A DNA stretch of 32,209 nt from UBA11524 sp045132495. GTDB taxonomy: Bacteria > Bacillota > Clostridia > Christensenellales > Aristaeellaceae. Positions 31,660 through 32,209 of this stretch are shown piece by piece. Both the position numbers and the translations under genes were made by a program. The stretch lies in assembly GCA_045132495.1 (NCBI GenBank), contig JBGUSK010000134.1, positions 1-32,209 of the forward strand. Direction: 5' to 3'. Under the pieces are notes generated by a model that was not told the origin of the DNA, did not search any database, and worked only from the letters and a program-made list of their open reading frames with translations. Each line of letters opens with the position of its first letter. Within the stretch, counting starts at the first letter, position 1.

Positions 31660-31688
31660 CTGCGTCCGTTCGCGGGCGCAGTATTTTT
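31660..31688 (+). terminator. terminator of the YhcN-type gene
   Basis: CTGCGTCCG (31660-31668) pairs with CGGGCGCAG (31673-31681), with one wobble, around a very stable TTCG tetraloop, followed by TATTTTT. Confidence 0.9.
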
Positions 31689-31709
31689 GCGAAGGTGAAC
31701 ATCCGGCGT

Positions 31710-31842
31710 TGCACCGCGCCCTTTATCGTGCCTTCAGGCCCGGCAGCACCCTGTCCGGCAGCGTGAAGGCAGCCGCGCCGTGCATGCCCGATGCAAGGGG
31801 GACATTTCTTTCCGGAGCGCTGACAGGGTGGCGCTCCTTTTT
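31710..31842 (+). ncRNA. candidate structured RNA with its own terminator, upstream of the SASP gene
   Basis: Nested complementary arms occur without a coding gene: TGCAC (31710-31714) with GTGCA (31780-31784), CGCG (31715-31718) with CGCG (31774-31777), GCCTTCA (31730-31736) with TGAAGGC (31764-31770), and CCGG plus CAG (31740-31746) with CTG and CCGG (31751-31758). A Rho-independent terminator, GGAGCGC (31814-31820) and GCGCTCC (31831-31837) followed by five T, ends it. It could be a small RNA or a leader that controls the downstream spore gene. Folding is by eye, and no promoter is identified. Confidence 0.35.
31814..31842 (+). terminator. terminator or attenuator in the SASP upstream region
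   Basis: GGAGCGC (31814-31820) pairs perfectly with GCGCTCC (31831-31837) over a ten-base loop, with five T after it. A separate terminator already ends the previous gene at 31688, so this one terminates something begun in between. Confidence 0.75.
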
Positions 31843-31929
31843 GGTGGAACAGGAAGCATTCATTCCCAGTGTATCAGCGCGAGCACTGTGCAAAATATCT
31901 ACCGAGAACAGCAACAGGAGGTGAAAAGC

Positions 31930-32136
31930 ATGAGCAATCAGAACTCCCGCTCCCAGATGGTTCCCGAAGCCCGCGGCGCACTGGACAACATGAAATATGA
32001 GATCGCCCGCGAGCTGGGTGTGGACTATCAGCAGGCCTACAAGGGCAACCTGTCCGCCCGCGAGAACGGCTACGTCGGCGGCTACATGGTCAAGCGCCTG
32101 ATCGAGCAGGCCGAGCGCGGCATGGCCGGTCAGTAA
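31930..32136 (+). CDS. small acid-soluble spore protein, alpha/beta type
   Basis: This 68-residue protein starts at ATG 31930 behind AGGAGGTG. It has the two family motifs: KYEIARELGV (about 23-32), which includes the GPR protease cleavage site, and the DNA-binding end with ENGYVGGYMVKRLIEQAE. Such proteins coat DNA in the spore core, protect it from UV and heat, and are degraded at germination. They are normally made in the forespore under sigma-G; I could not identify a convincing sigma-G promoter. It is strong evidence that the host lineage forms endospores. Confidence 0.95.
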   Translation: MSNQNSRSQMVPEARGALDNMKYEIARELGVDYQQAYKGNLSARENGYVGGYMVKRLIEQAERGMAGQ

Positions 32137-32161
32137 ACTCTTCATACTCCCGCAAAATCCG

Positions 32162-32198
32162 GGCTCCGTTGGTGCACATGCGCCGACGGAGCCTTCTT
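32162..32198 (+). terminator. terminator of the SASP gene
   Basis: GGCTCCGT (32162-32169) pairs with ACGGAGCC (32186-32193), with further pairs and wobbles inside around an ACAT loop. A short TTCTT follows. Confidence 0.75.
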
Positions 32199-32209
32199 GC
32201 GTAATTGAT

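Noticed and set aside
31711..31736. Partial T-box resemblance: ACCGCG followed by CGTGCCTT
   Set aside because: The preceding bases do not match the AGGGTGGN part, no stem I or specifier loop is seen upstream, and the downstream gene is a spore protein rather than a tRNA synthetase or amino acid gene.
31649..31924. 91-residue plus-strand open frame between YhcN and SASP genes
   Set aside because: It contains two terminators, has no ribosome-binding site and its translation has no recognisable feature.
1..32209. CRISPR arrays, tRNA genes and insertion sequences
   Set aside because: No repeat-spacer pattern, cloverleaf with CCA-type acceptor, or transposase gene was seen anywhere in the window.

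Overview
The window looks like chromosome of a GC-rich, endospore-forming Clostridia-type Firmicute, probably an uncultured gut lineage. Evidence is a small acid-soluble spore protein, a YhcN-type spore lipoprotein, sigma-A promoters of TTGACA/TATAAT type, AAGGAGG ribosome-binding sites, BspA-like leucine-rich-repeat secreted proteins and an LC3-type holin. Genus cannot be read from the sequence.

Layout. (1) 1-161, minus strand: an rRNA-operon-like promoter (UP element, TTGACT-17-TAAGAT, boxA-like leader) firing off the left edge. (2) 345-9906, plus strand: a compact phage late-gene cassette. A perfect sigma-A promoter overlapped by a LexA-type box drives a sigma-like late regulator. A control region follows (seven phased 10-bp repeats, a second promoter, a hairpin and a terminator), then TerS, TerL, portal, scaffold, coat protein, three neck proteins, Dit-like protein, tail-tip protein, NlpC/P60 endolysin, XhlA-like protein, holin and terminator. 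There is no integrase, repressor, replication gene, tail-tube protein, assembly chaperone or tape measure, and no gene is visibly broken. (3) 9995-12362: ECF sigma factor with a large membrane-anchored putative anti-sigma partner. (4) 12412-14691: metallophosphoesterase and MnmE. (5) 14770-17141: two related leucine-rich-repeat secreted proteins, the second an apparent fusion of two units. (6) 17183-19708: GH2 beta-mannosidase. (7) 19750-22323, minus strand: PDZ protein, response regulator, histidine kinase. (8) 22388-24054: TraX-like membrane protein and a nucleotidyltransferase. (9) 24085-29277: methionine operon (MetH reactivation protein, MetH lacking that domain, MetA-family acyltransferase with a CTG start) plus an amidohydrolase. 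(10) 29322-30853, minus strand: two VanY-type D,D-carboxypeptidases. (11) 30992-32198: YhcN-type lipoprotein, a structured non-coding stretch and a spore SASP.

The best candidate for a new system is the 345-9906 cassette. It reads as a two-step circuit: DNA damage releases LexA from the first promoter, and the regulator then acts at the phased sites and promoter before terS. Late genes may also need antitermination, because terminator-like hairpins precede terS, the scaffold gene and the first neck gene. A damage-inducible head, packaging and lysis module without tail tube or integration genes, next to an apparent rRNA operon, suggests either a domesticated particle-forming element or a tail-deleted prophage remnant. 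Sequence alone does not decide between them.
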